Shown: positions 18,556 to 27,155 of the stretch, piece after piece | Layout: each line of letters begins with the position of its first letter | Numbering within the stretch: the stretch's first letter is position 1 | Assembly (NCBI RefSeq): GCF_020567705.1 | Contig: NZ_JAJDJU010000005.1 | Coordinates: forward strand, 62,001 to 126,000 | DNA: 64,000 bases | Reading direction: 5' to 3' | From: Acidocella sp. KAb 2-4 | GTDB lineage: Bacteria; Pseudomonadota; Alphaproteobacteria; Acetobacterales; Acetobacteraceae | Notes under the pieces: generated by a model | The model's input: the letters and a program-made list of their open reading frames with translations, nothing else | The model's database searches: none | What the model was told of the DNA's origin: nothing | Made by a program: the position numbers and the translations under genes

Positions 18556-19869
18556 TCAAATATTCGGGCGGCCAATGCCGGTATAGGCGAAGCCGGCGTC
18601 GCGCAGGGCCTGCGGGTCGAAGGCGTTGCGCAGGTCGACCACGACATCGCCGCGCATCAATTCCTTCAGCCGGGCCGGCGCCAGGGCGCGGAACTCGTTC
18701 CATTCCGTCACCAGCACCAGCGCGTCGGCGCCGGTCAGCGCGGTGGCGGCGTCTGGCGTCAGCGCCACCTCTTCCGGCAGCAGCGCCTTGGCGGTGTTCA
18801 TCGCCTCGGGGTCGAAGGCCTGCACGCGCGCCCCGCGCGAGACCAGCCCGCGGACCAGCGGCAGCGACGGCGCCTCGCGCATGTCATCGGTCTCGGGCTT
18901 GAAGGCGAGGCCGAGCACCGCGATGGTCTTGCCCCGCACATCGCCGCCGCAGGCGGCCACCACGCGCGCGGCCATCGCCTCCTTGCGCGCGTCGTTCACC
19001 GCCACCACCGACTGGATCAGCCTTGATGGCGCCCCCGCCTCCTCGGCGATGCGCATCAGGGCCAGTGTGTCCTTGGGGAAGCAGGAGCCGCCGAAACCCG
19101 GCCCGGCATGCAGGAATTTGCGCCCGATGCGCCCATCCAGCCCGATGCCCTTGGCGATGTCGTTCACATCCGCGCCGACCTTCTCGCACAAATCGGCCAT
19201 TTCGTTGATGAAGGTGATCTTCATCGCCAGGAAGCCGTTGGCGGCATATTTGATCAGCTCGGCGGATTCGATGCCGGTGAACAGGATCGGCGTCTCGATC
19301 AGGTTGAGCGGCCGGTAGAGCCGGCGCAGCACGTCGCGCGCCATGTCGCTCTCGGCGCCGACCACCACGCGGTCCGGGCGCATGAAATCGCCAATGGCCG
19401 AGCCCTCGCGTAGGAATTCGGGGTTGGAGGCGACTTCGACGCCGAGATCCGGGCGCAGCTCGCGCGCCATTTGCAGGATCTTCCGCCCGGTGCCGACCGG
19501 CACGGTGGATTTGGTGACGATCACCACCGGATGGTCCAGCTCGCGCAGCACCTGCTCCACGGCGGCGAACACATAGGTGAGGTCGGCATGGCCATCGCCG
19601 CGCCGCGTGGGGGTGCCGACGGCGATGAACACCGCCTCCGCCCCGGCGATGCCCTCGGCCAGCGTGGCCGGAAAGGTCAGCCGCCCGGCGGCGACATTAT
19701 CGGCCACCAGCTTGTCCAGCCCCGGCTCATAGATGGGGATCTGCCCGTGCAGCAGCATCTCCCGCTTGGCGGCATCGGCCTCGACCACCGCCACCGCGAC
19801 CCCGAACTCCGCGAAGCAGGCGCCCGACACCAGCCCGACATAGCCGCCGCCAATAATCGCAATCCTCAT
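18556..19869 (-). CDS. UDP-glucose/GDP-mannose dehydrogenase family, probable UDP-glucose 6-dehydrogenase
   Basis: A 437-residue NAD-dependent nucleotide-sugar dehydrogenase. It begins with a Rossmann motif IAIIGGGYVGLVSGACFAE, and has YEPGLDKLV, VGTPTRRGDGHADLTYVFA, KSTVPVGTG and ASNPEFLREGSAIGDFMRPD. The catalytic Cys lies in GPGFGGSCFPKDTLAL. Lys and Asp residues in KYAANGFLAMKITFINE are also conserved. It oxidises UDP-glucose to UDP-glucuronate, a precursor for acidic surface polysaccharide. It heads the leftward glycan operon, and its promoter should lie in the 122-base gap to the divergent WecA-like gene. Confidence 0.93.
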   Translation of the reverse strand: MRIAIIGGGYVGLVSGACFAEFGVAVAVVEADAAKREMLLHGQIPIYEPGLDKLVADNVAAGRLTFPATLAEGIAGAEAVFIAVGTPTRRGDGHADLTYVFAAVEQVLRELDHPVVIVTKSTVPVGTGRKILQMARELRPDLGVEVASNPEFLREGSAIGDFMRPDRVVVGAESDMARDVLRRLYRPLNLIETPILFTGIESAELIKYAANGFLAMKITFINEMADLCEKVGADVNDIAKGIGLDGRIGRKFLHAGPGFGGSCFPKDTLALMRIAEEAGAPSRLIQSVVAVNDARKEAMAARVVAACGGDVRGKTIAVLGLAFKPETDDMREAPSLPLVRGLVSRGARVQAFDPEAMNTAKALLPEEVALTPDAATALTGADALVLVTEWNEFRALAPARLKELMRGDVVVDLRNAFDPQALRDAGFAYTGIGRPNI

Positions 19870-19991
19870 GCCCTGCTCTCCCGCATCCGCAACGCCCCGG
19901 TTCTGGCGTGGCCGTTGCGCCTTCGCAAGCCCCTTTCGCGGAAACGTGTGCATCTTCTAATTTGCGCCGGTTTCCGCCAAGTTGCGCGGGC

Positions 19992-21062
19992 ATGACCCTC
20001 CCCGCCGCCCTCGCCGCCCTCGCCCTGCCCCGCCATCTGGCGCTGATGGCCGGGTTGGCCATCGTTTCGGGCATCATCGTGCGGGTGATGATCGCCATCG
20101 GCGTGCCGGACCGCCCGGACGCGCGCAAGGCGCACAGCCAGGTCACGCCCAAATCCGGCGGTGTCGGCATCGTCGCCGCGTTTCTGCTCGGTGTGCTGCT
20201 GCTTTATCATTACGGGCAGGTCTCGCGCCTGGCCGAGCCCTATTTCCGCGGGGTGATCGCGGCGGCGGCGCTGATGGCGGCGGTGTCGTTGCTCGACGAT
20301 CTGTTCAACCTCTCCTTCGTCGTGAAGCTGCTGGCGCAGATCGTGGCGGCCGGCGGGGCGGTGGCCTCGGGGCTGTGGGTGCAGAGCCTCTCTTTGCCCT
20401 ATTACGGCGTTGTCGGTTTCGGCTGGGTGGGGGTGGGCATCACCATGGGTTTCCTGCTCCTCGTGACCAACGCCATGAATTTCATCGACGGGCTGAACGG
20501 CCTGGCGGCGGGGGTGACGCTGATCGCCTGTCTGTTCCTTGCCGGCATTGCCGGGCTGCATGGCGGGTTTTTCGTCTATACCGCGTCGTTGCTGCTGGCG
20601 GGCGGGGTGCTCGGTTTTCTGCCCTACAACTTCCCCGCCGGGCGGATCTTCATGGGCGATGTCGGCAGCCAGTTCTGCGGCTTCATGCTGGCGCTGTTCG
20701 GCGTCGCCGCCACACGGTTCGAGGGTGTGCCCCTCTCCTTCCTGCTGGTGCCGTTTTTGCTCTCCGGCGTGCTCTATGATGTCGCCTTCACCCTCATCCG
20801 CCGCGCCCTGGCCGGGGAGAATCTGGCGCGCGCGCATAATGGGCATCTCTATCAGGTGGCGCGGCGCGCGGGGCTGGATGCGCGGGCGGTGGCGGCGCTG
20901 CATTGGGGCTTCGCCGGGCTGGGCGGGCTGGCGGCGCTGGGCTTCCTCGCCGCGCCGCCCGCCATCCGCCCGGCGATGGGCCTGCTGCCGCTGGCCGTGC
21001 AGCTGGGGTGGACGCGCTATGTCATCGCCCGCGCCCGCGCCGCCGGGCTGGCGCGGTGGTAG
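19992..21062 (+). CDS. polyprenyl-phosphate glycosyl-1-phosphate transferase (MraY/WecA family)
   Basis: A 356-residue membrane protein with about ten hydrophobic segments. Family motifs are RKAHSQVTPKSGGVGIV near the N-terminus, LLDDLFNLS (Asp-Asp pair), TNAMNFIDGLNGLAAG and GRIFMGDVGSQFCGF, with AHNGHLYQ replacing the usual His-rich end motif. Such enzymes load the first sugar phosphate onto undecaprenyl phosphate for O-antigen, capsule or similar polymers. I chose MTLPAALAA at 19992. The frame is open to 19908, but that part is unlike the family. It is divergent from the dehydrogenase operon and likely belongs to the same pathway. Confidence 0.88.
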   Translation: MTLPAALAALALPRHLALMAGLAIVSGIIVRVMIAIGVPDRPDARKAHSQVTPKSGGVGIVAAFLLGVLLLYHYGQVSRLAEPYFRGVIAAAALMAAVSLLDDLFNLSFVVKLLAQIVAAGGAVASGLWVQSLSLPYYGVVGFGWVGVGITMGFLLLVTNAMNFIDGLNGLAAGVTLIACLFLAGIAGLHGGFFVYTASLLLAGGVLGFLPYNFPAGRIFMGDVGSQFCGFMLALFGVAATRFEGVPLSFLLVPFLLSGVLYDVAFTLIRRALAGENLARAHNGHLYQVARRAGLDARAVAALHWGFAGLGGLAALGFLAAPPAIRPAMGLLPLAVQLGWTRYVIARARAAGLARW

Positions 21063-21065
21063 GGC

Positions 21066-21794
21066 TTACAACCCGAACAGCGTGACCAGCAGCGGCAGCA
21101 GCAGCGCGGTGACGATGCCGTTCAGCCCGATCGCCAGCCCGCCAAAGGCCCCGGCGGTTTCGTTCAGGCTGAGCATGCGCGCCGTGCCCAGCCCGTGCAT
21201 CGCCACGCCCGCGGCCAGCCCCCGCGCGCGCCAGTCGCCGATCCGCCCAAGCTTGAAAAAGGCCGGATAGACCAGCAGCCCGAACATCGCGGTGATCATC
21301 ACGAACACGGCGGTGAGCGAGGGAATGCCGCCGAGGCTTTGCGAGATGCCCATGGCAATGGGTGAGGTGACCGATTTCGGCCCCAGCGAGATCACCACCG
21401 CGCGCGGCGCGCCCAGCGCGTGGGCGATGAGCATGGCCGAGCTCGCCGCCACCACCGAGCCGGCGGTGAGGGAGACGAAGATCGGCAGGAAATGCTTGCG
21501 GATGGCGGCCCAGTTGGCGTGCATCGGCACCGCCAGCGCTACCGTGGCCGGACCGAGCAGGAAATGCACATACACCGCGCCGGTGAAATAGGCCTGGTAG
21601 CTCGTATGCGTGGCCAGCAGCAGCGCCGAGAGCAGCACGATGGCCAGCACCGTGGGGTTGCTGAGCGCCTTGTGCCCGCATTTGGCGTCGATGAAGAGGC
21701 ACAGCTCCCAGGCGCAAAGCGTGGCGGTGAGCCCAAGCAGCGGCTGCGTTTGCAGGTAAACCCAGATGTGGAACAGCGGCAGCAGGCTATGCAT
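21066..21794 (-). CDS. LrgB-family membrane protein
   Basis: A 242-residue polytopic membrane protein of the LrgB/CidB/YohK family. LSNPTVLAIVLLSALLL, the central LGPATVALAVPMHANW and ISLGPKSVTSPIAMGISQSLGG are family hallmarks, with VAMHGLGTARML towards the C-terminus. With LrgA-type partners the family has been linked to murein hydrolase control and, in plants and bacteria, to glycolate or pyruvate transport. The actual role here cannot be read from sequence. The ATG lies 8 bases inside the end of the LrgA-like gene. Only 3 bases separate its stop from that of the convergent WecA-like gene. Confidence 0.9.
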   Translation of the reverse strand: MHSLLPLFHIWVYLQTQPLLGLTATLCAWELCLFIDAKCGHKALSNPTVLAIVLLSALLLATHTSYQAYFTGAVYVHFLLGPATVALAVPMHANWAAIRKHFLPIFVSLTAGSVVAASSAMLIAHALGAPRAVVISLGPKSVTSPIAMGISQSLGGIPSLTAVFVMITAMFGLLVYPAFFKLGRIGDWRARGLAAGVAMHGLGTARMLSLNETAGAFGGLAIGLNGIVTALLLPLLVTLFGL

Positions 21795-22143
21795 GGGGTT
21801 CCTCCCCGGCGCGGGCCATGAACCATTGCATGATCACGCCGCTGACCAGCAGCCCCAGCACGGTGGAGACCGCGATGGCCAGCACGATGGCCAGCAGATT
21901 TTGGCGGAACACGTTCAGCTCCGCCACCACGCCCACGCCGGCAGGCACGAAGAGCAGGCCGAGATAGCGCAGCAGCCCCTGCGAGGTCTCGCGCAGCTCC
22001 ACGCTCGGCCCGCCCCGGCGCAGCAGCACCGCCAGCAGCAGCACCAGCCCCAGCACCGGGCCGGGAATGGGCAGCCCGGTGCCCTGTTGCAGGATTGTCC
22101 CGGCCAGCTGGCACAGCAGCAAAACCGCCAAGGCTCGTATCAT
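21787..22143 (-). CDS. LrgA/CidA-family membrane protein
   Basis: A 118-residue protein with four hydrophobic segments. LCQLAGTILQQGTGLPIPGPVLGLVLLLAVLL is the recognisable LrgA/CidA core (read in two parts), followed by LRYLGLLFVPAGVGVV. I chose the ATG at 22143 (MIRALAVLLL). The longer frame up to 22248 adds 35 polar residues unlike the family. It forms a two-gene operon with the LrgB-like gene and is divergent from rpmE. Confidence 0.88.
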   Translation of the reverse strand: MIRALAVLLLCQLAGTILQQGTGLPIPGPVLGLVLLLAVLLRRGGPSVELRETSQGLLRYLGLLFVPAGVGVVAELNVFRQNLLAIVLAIAVSTVLGLLVSGVIMQWFMARAGEEPHA

Positions 22144-22328
22144 CGCGTCATCCCTCGCATGCCGCTCCGCCCATAGCGCAGCAAAGCCCACCGCCGAAGC
22201 GCGAATCCCGCGCCCCAGCCGCCAAAAACCGCTTATCTTCCCTTGCATCCGGGGCGGGGCCAGCGTAAAGCCGGGCCTCCATGCTGCCGGTCGGGATCGG
22301 CGGCCCGAAACCTATTGGAGCTGACACG

Positions 22329-22556
22329 GTGAAAGCCAACATCCATCCGGACTATCACGAGATCAACATCATCATGACCGACGGGACTGAGTTCAAGACC
22401 CGCTCGTGCATGGGCCAGCCGGGTGAGACCCTGCGCCTGGACATCGACCCGAAGTCGCATCCGGCGTGGACCGGCGTGCAGCGCGTGATGGACACGGGTG
22501 GCCAGGTCGCTAAGTTCAACAAGAAGTTCGCCAGCATCGGTCTGCGCAAGAAGTAA
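22329..22556 (+). CDS. rpmE: 50S ribosomal protein L31 (bL31)
   Basis: A 75-residue bL31 starting (M)[20 protein letters not shown]. There is a single Cys (TRSCMG), so the zinc-binding Cys set of C+ type bL31 is absent and this is the zinc-free form common in alphaproteobacteria. The start is a GTG at 22329 with GGAG eight bases upstream (22317-22320). The upstream in-frame ATG at 22281 would add 16 residues unlike the family. A strong terminator follows. Confidence 0.95.
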   Translation: MKANIHPDYHEINIIMTDGTEFKTRSCMGQPGETLRLDIDPKSHPAWTGVQRVMDTGGQVAKFNKKFASIGLRKK

Positions 22557-22581
22557 GCCCTGGCCCGCATGGGCGTGGCGG

Positions 22582-22608
22582 AAAAGGCCCCTTCGCGGGG
22601 CCTTTTTT
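22582..22608 (+). terminator. rho-independent terminator after rpmE
   Basis: The stem AAGGCCCC / GGGGCCTT (22584-22591 and 22597-22604) with a TTCGC loop is followed by a T run to 22608. It ends rpmE transcription and abuts the end of the convergent mltG gene. Confidence 0.9.
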
Positions 22609-22616
22609 ATGGCTGA

Positions 22617-23552
22617 TCACCGGCGCGCGTTGAAGAAATGCTCGATATTGCGCAGCTGGTCCTGGAAGAAACGCGAGAATACATGGCCGCCGGAGCCGGT
22701 GGCGACGAAATACAGCGCGTCGCTCTGCGCCGGGTGCAGCACGGCCGCGATGGCCGCCGCGCCGGGCGCGCAGATCGGGCCCGGCGGCAGCCCGGCATGG
22801 GCGTAGGTGTTGTAGGGCGAGGGGTTGGCGAGGTCGGTGCGGGTGATGACCGCGCCGCCTGACTGCTTGCCCTGGGTGGCGGCGTAGATCACCGTCGGGT
22901 CGGCCTGCAGCTTCATGCCGATCCGCAGCCGGTTTTCATACACGGCGGCGATTTTCGGCAATTCCTGCCCCAGCGGCGTTTCCTGCTGCACGATGGAGGC
23001 CAGGATCAGCGCCTCCTGCGGCGTGGCCAGCGGCAGATTGGGCGCGCGTTGCGCCCAATCGGTGGTCAGAGTGGTCTGCATCGCTGCCTCGGCCCGAGCC
23101 AGGATGGCGTCGCGCTTGGTGCCCCAGAGGTAATTATAGGTTTGCGGCAGCACCGCGCCCTCGGGCGGGGGCGCCACGCTGCCGGTGGCGGCGGGCGCGG
23201 CGTTGAGAATGGCGGCGATCTGCGCGCCGGTGAGCCCCTCGGGGAAGGTGACCTGATGCTCCACCTGCTGCCCGTGGCGCAGGATGTGCAGAATATCCTT
23301 AAGGCTGGCATGGGCGGGGAAGATGAACTCCCCGCTATGCAGCACGCCATCGCCACGGGTGAACAGGGCGGCTGCGCGGAAAATAAGCGGATGCCGGATC
23401 ACCCTGGCCGCGGTCAGCGCCCGCGCGGCGGCGCCACTGCCCCCGGCGGGGATCACCACATCGGCATTGGTCTGTCCGGCGCCCGGGGAGAGATAGCTCT
23501 CACGGGCTGCCATCTGCCCCACTCGCAGCACGGCGAGCAGGGTCAGCAGCAC
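22617..23552 (-). CDS. mltG: endolytic murein transglycosylase MltG
   Basis: About 311 residues, YceG/MltG family. An N-terminal membrane helix (LLTLLAVLRVGQMA) is followed by VVIPAGGSGAAAARAL-like sequence, VTFPEGLTGAQIAAIL, LPQTYNYLWGTKRDAIL, the catalytic-Glu segment LASIVQQETPLGQELPKIAAVYENRL, and LQADPTVIYA with SPYNTYAHAGLPPGPICAPG. It cleaves nascent peptidoglycan glycan strands at the membrane. The GTG at 23552 is the first usual start, but the in-frame codons back to the fabF stop (ISLRVRIFF) complete the membrane helix. A non-standard start nearer fabF is therefore possible. Confidence 0.92.
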   Translation of the reverse strand: MLLTLLAVLRVGQMAARESYLSPGAGQTNADVVIPAGGSGAAARALTAARVIRHPLIFRAAALFTRGDGVLHSGEFIFPAHASLKDILHILRHGQQVEHQVTFPEGLTGAQIAAILNAAPAATGSVAPPPEGAVLPQTYNYLWGTKRDAILARAEAAMQTTLTTDWAQRAPNLPLATPQEALILASIVQQETPLGQELPKIAAVYENRLRIGMKLQADPTVIYAATQGKQSGGAVITRTDLANPSPYNTYAHAGLPPGPICAPGAAAIAAVLHPAQSDALYFVATGSGGHVFSRFFQDQLRNIEHFFNARR

Positions 23553-23582
23553 GAAGAAAATGCGGACGCGCAGAGAGATGGC

Positions 23583-24845
23583 TTAAACGGCCCGCTTGAA
23601 GATGATGGAGGCGTTGGTGCCGCCAAACCCGAAGGAGTTGGATAGCGCCACGTCGATCTTGCGCGGTTGCGCCTGCAGAGCCACGCGGTCCACCACCGAG
23701 GCGCGGCTCGGCTCGTAGAGGTTCAGCGTCGGCGGGGCGACATTGTCGCGGATGGCGAGAATGGAGAAGATCGTCTCCACCGCGCCGGCCGCGCCGAGCA
23801 GATGCCCGACCGCCGATTTGGTCGAGGACATGGCGAGCTTCTTGGCGTGGTCGCCAAAGAAATTCTCCACCGCCTCCAGCTCCAGATCGTCGCCCAGCGG
23901 CGTCGAGGTGCCGTGCGCGTTGATGTAATCCACCACATCCGGCGAGATGCCGCCGTTTTTGAACGCGGCCTTCATGGCGCGGAAGGCGCCGTCGTGATGC
24001 TCGGCCGGGGCGGTGATGTGGTGGGCGTCGCCCGACATGCCGTAGCCGCCGATCTCGGCGTAAATCTTGGCGCCGCGCTTCTTGGCGTGCTCGTATTCCT
24101 CGAGCACCACCACGCCGGCGCCTTCGCCCATCACGAAGCCGTCGCGGTCCTTGTCCCAGGGGCGGGAGGCTTCGGCCGGGCGGTCGTTGAAGGCGGTGGA
24201 GAGGGCGCGCGCGGCGGAGAACCCGGCGATGCCCAGCGGGCAGACCGCGGCCTCGGCGCCGCCAGCCACCATCACATCCGCATCGCCATAGGCGACGAGA
24301 CGGGCGGCGTCGCCGATCGCGTGCACGCCGGTGGCACAGGCGGTGACGGCGGAATGGTTGGGGCCCTTGAGCCCGTATTTGATGGAGACCTGCCCGGAGA
24401 TCAGGTTGATCAGCGCGGCCGGGATGAAGAAGGGCGAGACGCGCTTGGCGCGGCCCTCATGCACCATGATCGAGGTCTCATAGATGGTCTGCAGCCCACC
24501 AATGCCGGAGCCGATCATCACGCCCGAGGCGCATTTATCCTCCTCGGTTTCCGGCGCCCAGCCGGAATCCGCCATGGCCTGGGCGGCGGCGACCATGCCA
24601 TGATGGATGAAGCGGTCCATCTTCTTGAGTTCCTTGACCGCGATCCACTCCGCGAGGTCAAGCTTGCCCTCGGCGGCCGGTCCCGCGGAGACCTGGCCGG
24701 CGATCTTGGCGGCAAGATCCGTGGTGTCGAAGGAGTCGATGGCGGTGATGCCAGACTCCCCATTGAGCAGCCTCTTCCAGACATGTTCAACCCCCACCCC
24801 AAGCGGGCAGGTGATCCCCATACCTGTAACGACAACACGGCGCAT
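23583..24845 (-). CDS. fabF: 3-oxoacyl-[ACP] synthase II
   Basis: A 420-residue condensing enzyme. It starts RRVVVTGMGITCPLG, with the active-site Cys170 in SAVTACATGVHAIGDA, catalytic His residues in INAHGTSTPLGD and KSAVGHLLGAAGAVE, and the end FGFGGTNASIIF. It elongates acyl-ACP with malonyl-ACP in type II fatty-acid synthesis. It lies 42 bases after acpP in the leftward fabD-fabG-acpP-fabF-mltG run. Its stop TAA is followed in the same frame by mltG. Confidence 0.97.
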   Translation of the reverse strand: MRRVVVTGMGITCPLGVGVEHVWKRLLNGESGITAIDSFDTTDLAAKIAGQVSAGPAAEGKLDLAEWIAVKELKKMDRFIHHGMVAAAQAMADSGWAPETEEDKCASGVMIGSGIGGLQTIYETSIMVHEGRAKRVSPFFIPAALINLISGQVSIKYGLKGPNHSAVTACATGVHAIGDAARLVAYGDADVMVAGGAEAAVCPLGIAGFSAARALSTAFNDRPAEASRPWDKDRDGFVMGEGAGVVVLEEYEHAKKRGAKIYAEIGGYGMSGDAHHITAPAEHHDGAFRAMKAAFKNGGISPDVVDYINAHGTSTPLGDDLELEAVENFFGDHAKKLAMSSTKSAVGHLLGAAGAVETIFSILAIRDNVAPPTLNLYEPSRASVVDRVALQAQPRKIDVALSNSFGFGGTNASIIFKRAV

Positions 24846-24887
24846 GCGAACTCCTTGGACGGCTTTAGCGCAACAAGCGGGGGCTGA

Positions 24888-25127
24888 TTACTCGGCCTTC
24901 TGCTTCTCGATGTACTCGACCGCATCCTTCACGGTGGTGATCTTCTCGGCGGCATCCTCGGGGATCTCGACGCCGAAGGCTTCCTCGAACGCCATCACCA
25001 GCTCCACCGTGTCCAGCGAGTCAGCGCCCAGATCGTCGATGAAGGAGGCTTCCGGGGTCACCTTGGCCTCGTCCACGCCCAGGTGCTCGACCACAATCTT
25101 CTTAACCTTGTCGGCGATTTCGCTCAT
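24888..25127 (-). CDS. acpP: acyl carrier protein
   Basis: A 79-residue acidic protein with the phosphopantetheine attachment site [18 protein letters not shown] (Ser37). It carries acyl chains through fatty-acid synthesis, and holo-ACP synthase adds its 4'-phosphopantetheine arm. It lies between fabG and fabF, as in E. coli. The 136-base gap upstream towards fabG may hold its own promoter, which I did not resolve. Confidence 0.97.
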   Translation of the reverse strand: MSEIADKVKKIVVEHLGVDEAKVTPEASFIDDLGADSLDTVELVMAFEEAFGVEIPEDAAEKITTVKDAVEYIEKQKAE

Positions 25128-25263
25128 AAAACTTCACTTTCCTGCAACTAAATGGGTGGAGACGGTGCGACCTTAGCACCGCTGGGGATAACGCGTGAAT
25201 CCAAACCGAGGCGGCGCTTAGCATGGTTTTTCACGCCAAGCCAAGCCGCCGCCCGGTTTGGGC

Positions 25264-26001
25264 TCAGATCATGGCCATGCCGCCATTCACATGCAGCGTG
25301 GCGCCGGTGACCCAGCCCGCCTCCTCGGCGGCCAGATAGACCACGGCGGCGGCGATGTCCTTGGGCGCGCCGAGGCGCCCGAGCGGGATCTTGCCCGAGA
25401 GATCGGCGCGCTGCGCGTCGGAGAGCGCGTCGGTCATCGGGGTCTCGATGAAGCCGGGCGCCACCAGGTTCACGGTGATCCCGCGCGAGGCGACTTCCTG
25501 CGCCAGCGACTTGGTGAGGCCGATCAGCCCGGCCTTGGCGGCGCAGTAATTGGCCTGGCCGGGGTTGCCGGTGGCGCCGACGATGGAGCCGATATTGATG
25601 ATGCGCCCGGCCTTGCGGCGGAGCATGAATTTCAGCGCCGCGCGGATCAGCCGGAACGGGGCGGCGAGGTCCACGTTCAGCACCTTCTCCCAATCGGCGT
25701 CCGACATGCGCATCGCCAGCCCGTCCTTGGTCAGCCCGGCATTGTTCACCAGGATGTCCACCTTGCCCAGCGCCGCCTCGGCGTCGTTGATCAGCCGCGC
25801 CGCCTCGTCGGGCTGGGCGAGGTCGGCGGGTAGCACATGCGCGCGCTCGCCCAGCTCGGCGGCCAGGGTGTCCAGCGCCTCGCGCCGCGTGCCGGAGAGC
25901 GCGACAATGGCGCCCTGGGCGTGCAGGGCGCGGGCGATCTCGGCCCCGATGCCGCCGGAGGCGCCGGTAACGAGGGCGGTTTTACCAGTCAGATCAAACA
26001 T
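25264..26001 (-). CDS. fabG: 3-oxoacyl-[ACP] reductase
   Basis: A 245-residue SDR enzyme with cofactor loop VTGASGGIGAEIARAL (residues 11-26), NNAG (86-89), Ser139 and the catalytic Tyr152-x-x-x-Lys156 (YCAAK). It reduces 3-oxoacyl-ACP with NADPH. The ATG directly abuts the fabD stop (26002), so the two are surely co-transcribed. Unlike the SDR at 4281, the catalytic residues are all present. Confidence 0.96.
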   Translation of the reverse strand: MFDLTGKTALVTGASGGIGAEIARALHAQGAIVALSGTRREALDTLAAELGERAHVLPADLAQPDEAARLINDAEAALGKVDILVNNAGLTKDGLAMRMSDADWEKVLNVDLAAPFRLIRAALKFMLRRKAGRIINIGSIVGATGNPGQANYCAAKAGLIGLTKSLAQEVASRGITVNLVAPGFIETPMTDALSDAQRADLSGKIPLGRLGAPKDIAAAVVYLAAEEAGWVTGATLHVNGGMAMI

Positions 26002-26958
26002 TTACAGAACCTTCAGCAGGGCTTCGATATCGGCCGGGGAACCGGCGGAGATGGCGGTGGCGTCCGGCGCGATGCGCTTGACCAGCCCGGCCAGCACCTT
26101 GCCGGACCCCAGCTCGACGAAATTGGTCACGCCGAGCGCGGCCATCTCCTGCACGCTCTCGCGCCAGCGCACGGTGGCGGTCACTTGCTGCACCAGCAAG
26201 TCGCGGATCAGATTGGGGTCGCTCACTTTCTGCGCGGTCACATTCGCCACCAGCGGCACCACCGGGGTGCGGGGCGGGGTGTTGGCGAAGGCTTCGGCCA
26301 TGGCGTCGGCTGCCGGGGCCATCAGCGCGCAATGGAAGGGCGCGGAGACCGGCAGCAGCATGGCGCGCTTCACGCCCTTGCCCTTGGCGATCTCGATGGC
26401 GCGGTCCACCGCCGCCTTATGGCCCGAGATCACCACCTGGCCGCCGCCATTATCGTTGGCGGCGGAGACGATCTCGCGCCCCTCGGGGCCCATTTCCGCC
26501 TCGGCGCAAATTTCACGCGCGGTGTCCATCTCCACGCCCAGCAGGGCGGCCATGGCGCCCAGCCCGGCGGGCACGGCGCGCTGCATGGCCTGGCCGCGCA
26601 GCTTCAGCAGCCGCGCGGTGTCGGCGACAGAGAACGCATCGGCCGCGGCCAGCGCCGCGTATTCGCCCAGGGAGTGCCCGGCGACCAGGGCGGCCTTCTC
26701 CTTCAGGCTGACCCCGCCCTCGGCCTGCAACACGCGCAGCACGGCCAGCGACACCGCCATCAGCGCCGGCTGGGCGTTCTCGGTCAGGGTCAGCTCCTCG
26801 GCCGGGCCTTCGAACATCAGCTTGGAGAGCTTCTGCTTCAGAACCTCGTCCACTTCCTCGAACACTTGCCGCGCCGGGGCGAAGGCGGCGGCGAGGTCGC
26901 GGCCCATGCCGACGGCCTGGCTGCCCTGGCCCGGGAAAATAAAGGCGTTCACCGCCAT
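26002..26958 (-). CDS. fabD: malonyl-CoA:ACP transacylase
   Basis: A 318-residue enzyme with the N-terminal FIFPGQGSQAVGMG and the nucleophile Ser96 in GHSLGEYAAL, plus the catalytic His in SAPFHCALMAPAA. It loads malonyl groups onto ACP. I chose the ATG at 26958 (MAVNAFIF), preceded by GAGGAG at good spacing. An open frame to 27087 adds residues unlike FabD. It is the first gene of the leftward fab operon. Confidence 0.96.
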   Translation of the reverse strand: MAVNAFIFPGQGSQAVGMGRDLAAAFAPARQVFEEVDEVLKQKLSKLMFEGPAEELTLTENAQPALMAVSLAVLRVLQAEGGVSLKEKAALVAGHSLGEYAALAAADAFSVADTARLLKLRGQAMQRAVPAGLGAMAALLGVEMDTAREICAEAEMGPEGREIVSAANDNGGGQVVISGHKAAVDRAIEIAKGKGVKRAMLLPVSAPFHCALMAPAADAMAEAFANTPPRTPVVPLVANVTAQKVSDPNLIRDLLVQQVTATVRWRESVQEMAALGVTNFVELGSGKVLAGLVKRIAPDATAISAGSPADIEALLKVL

Positions 26959-27057
26959 ATCGTGGGTCTCCTCTAACGTGACGGGGGGACTAGCATGAGC
27001 CGTCGCCGACGCAAAATCGGGTCGGAAGTTATGATACAACCGCCTGAAATAATTAAA

Positions 27058-27142
27058 AGTTTTTGGGGGTGTGGGGGCTTTTTTCAAAAAGCCCCCAGGA
27101 GGATTCCGCCATTTTTTGCAAAAAAGGCGGCCCCAAAAAACT
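27058..27142. repeat. three-stem palindromic intergenic element
   Basis: The gap between fabD and the DUF1489 gene holds two adjacent hairpins enclosed by a third pairing. Stem 1 is GGGGGC-TTTTTT / AAAAA-GCCCCC (27073-27096). Stem 2 is CCGCC-A-TTTTTT / AAAAAA-GGCGG (27106-27130). The flanks AGTTTTTGGGG (27058-27068) and CCCCAAAAAACT (27131-27142) are complementary, so the whole can fold as a three-way junction. The T runs suit a terminator for the DUF1489/ilvC transcript. The complexity suggests a dispersed REP-like element, but I see no second copy in this window. Confidence 0.7.
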
Positions 27143-27155
27143 CTTGTTAATTTAG

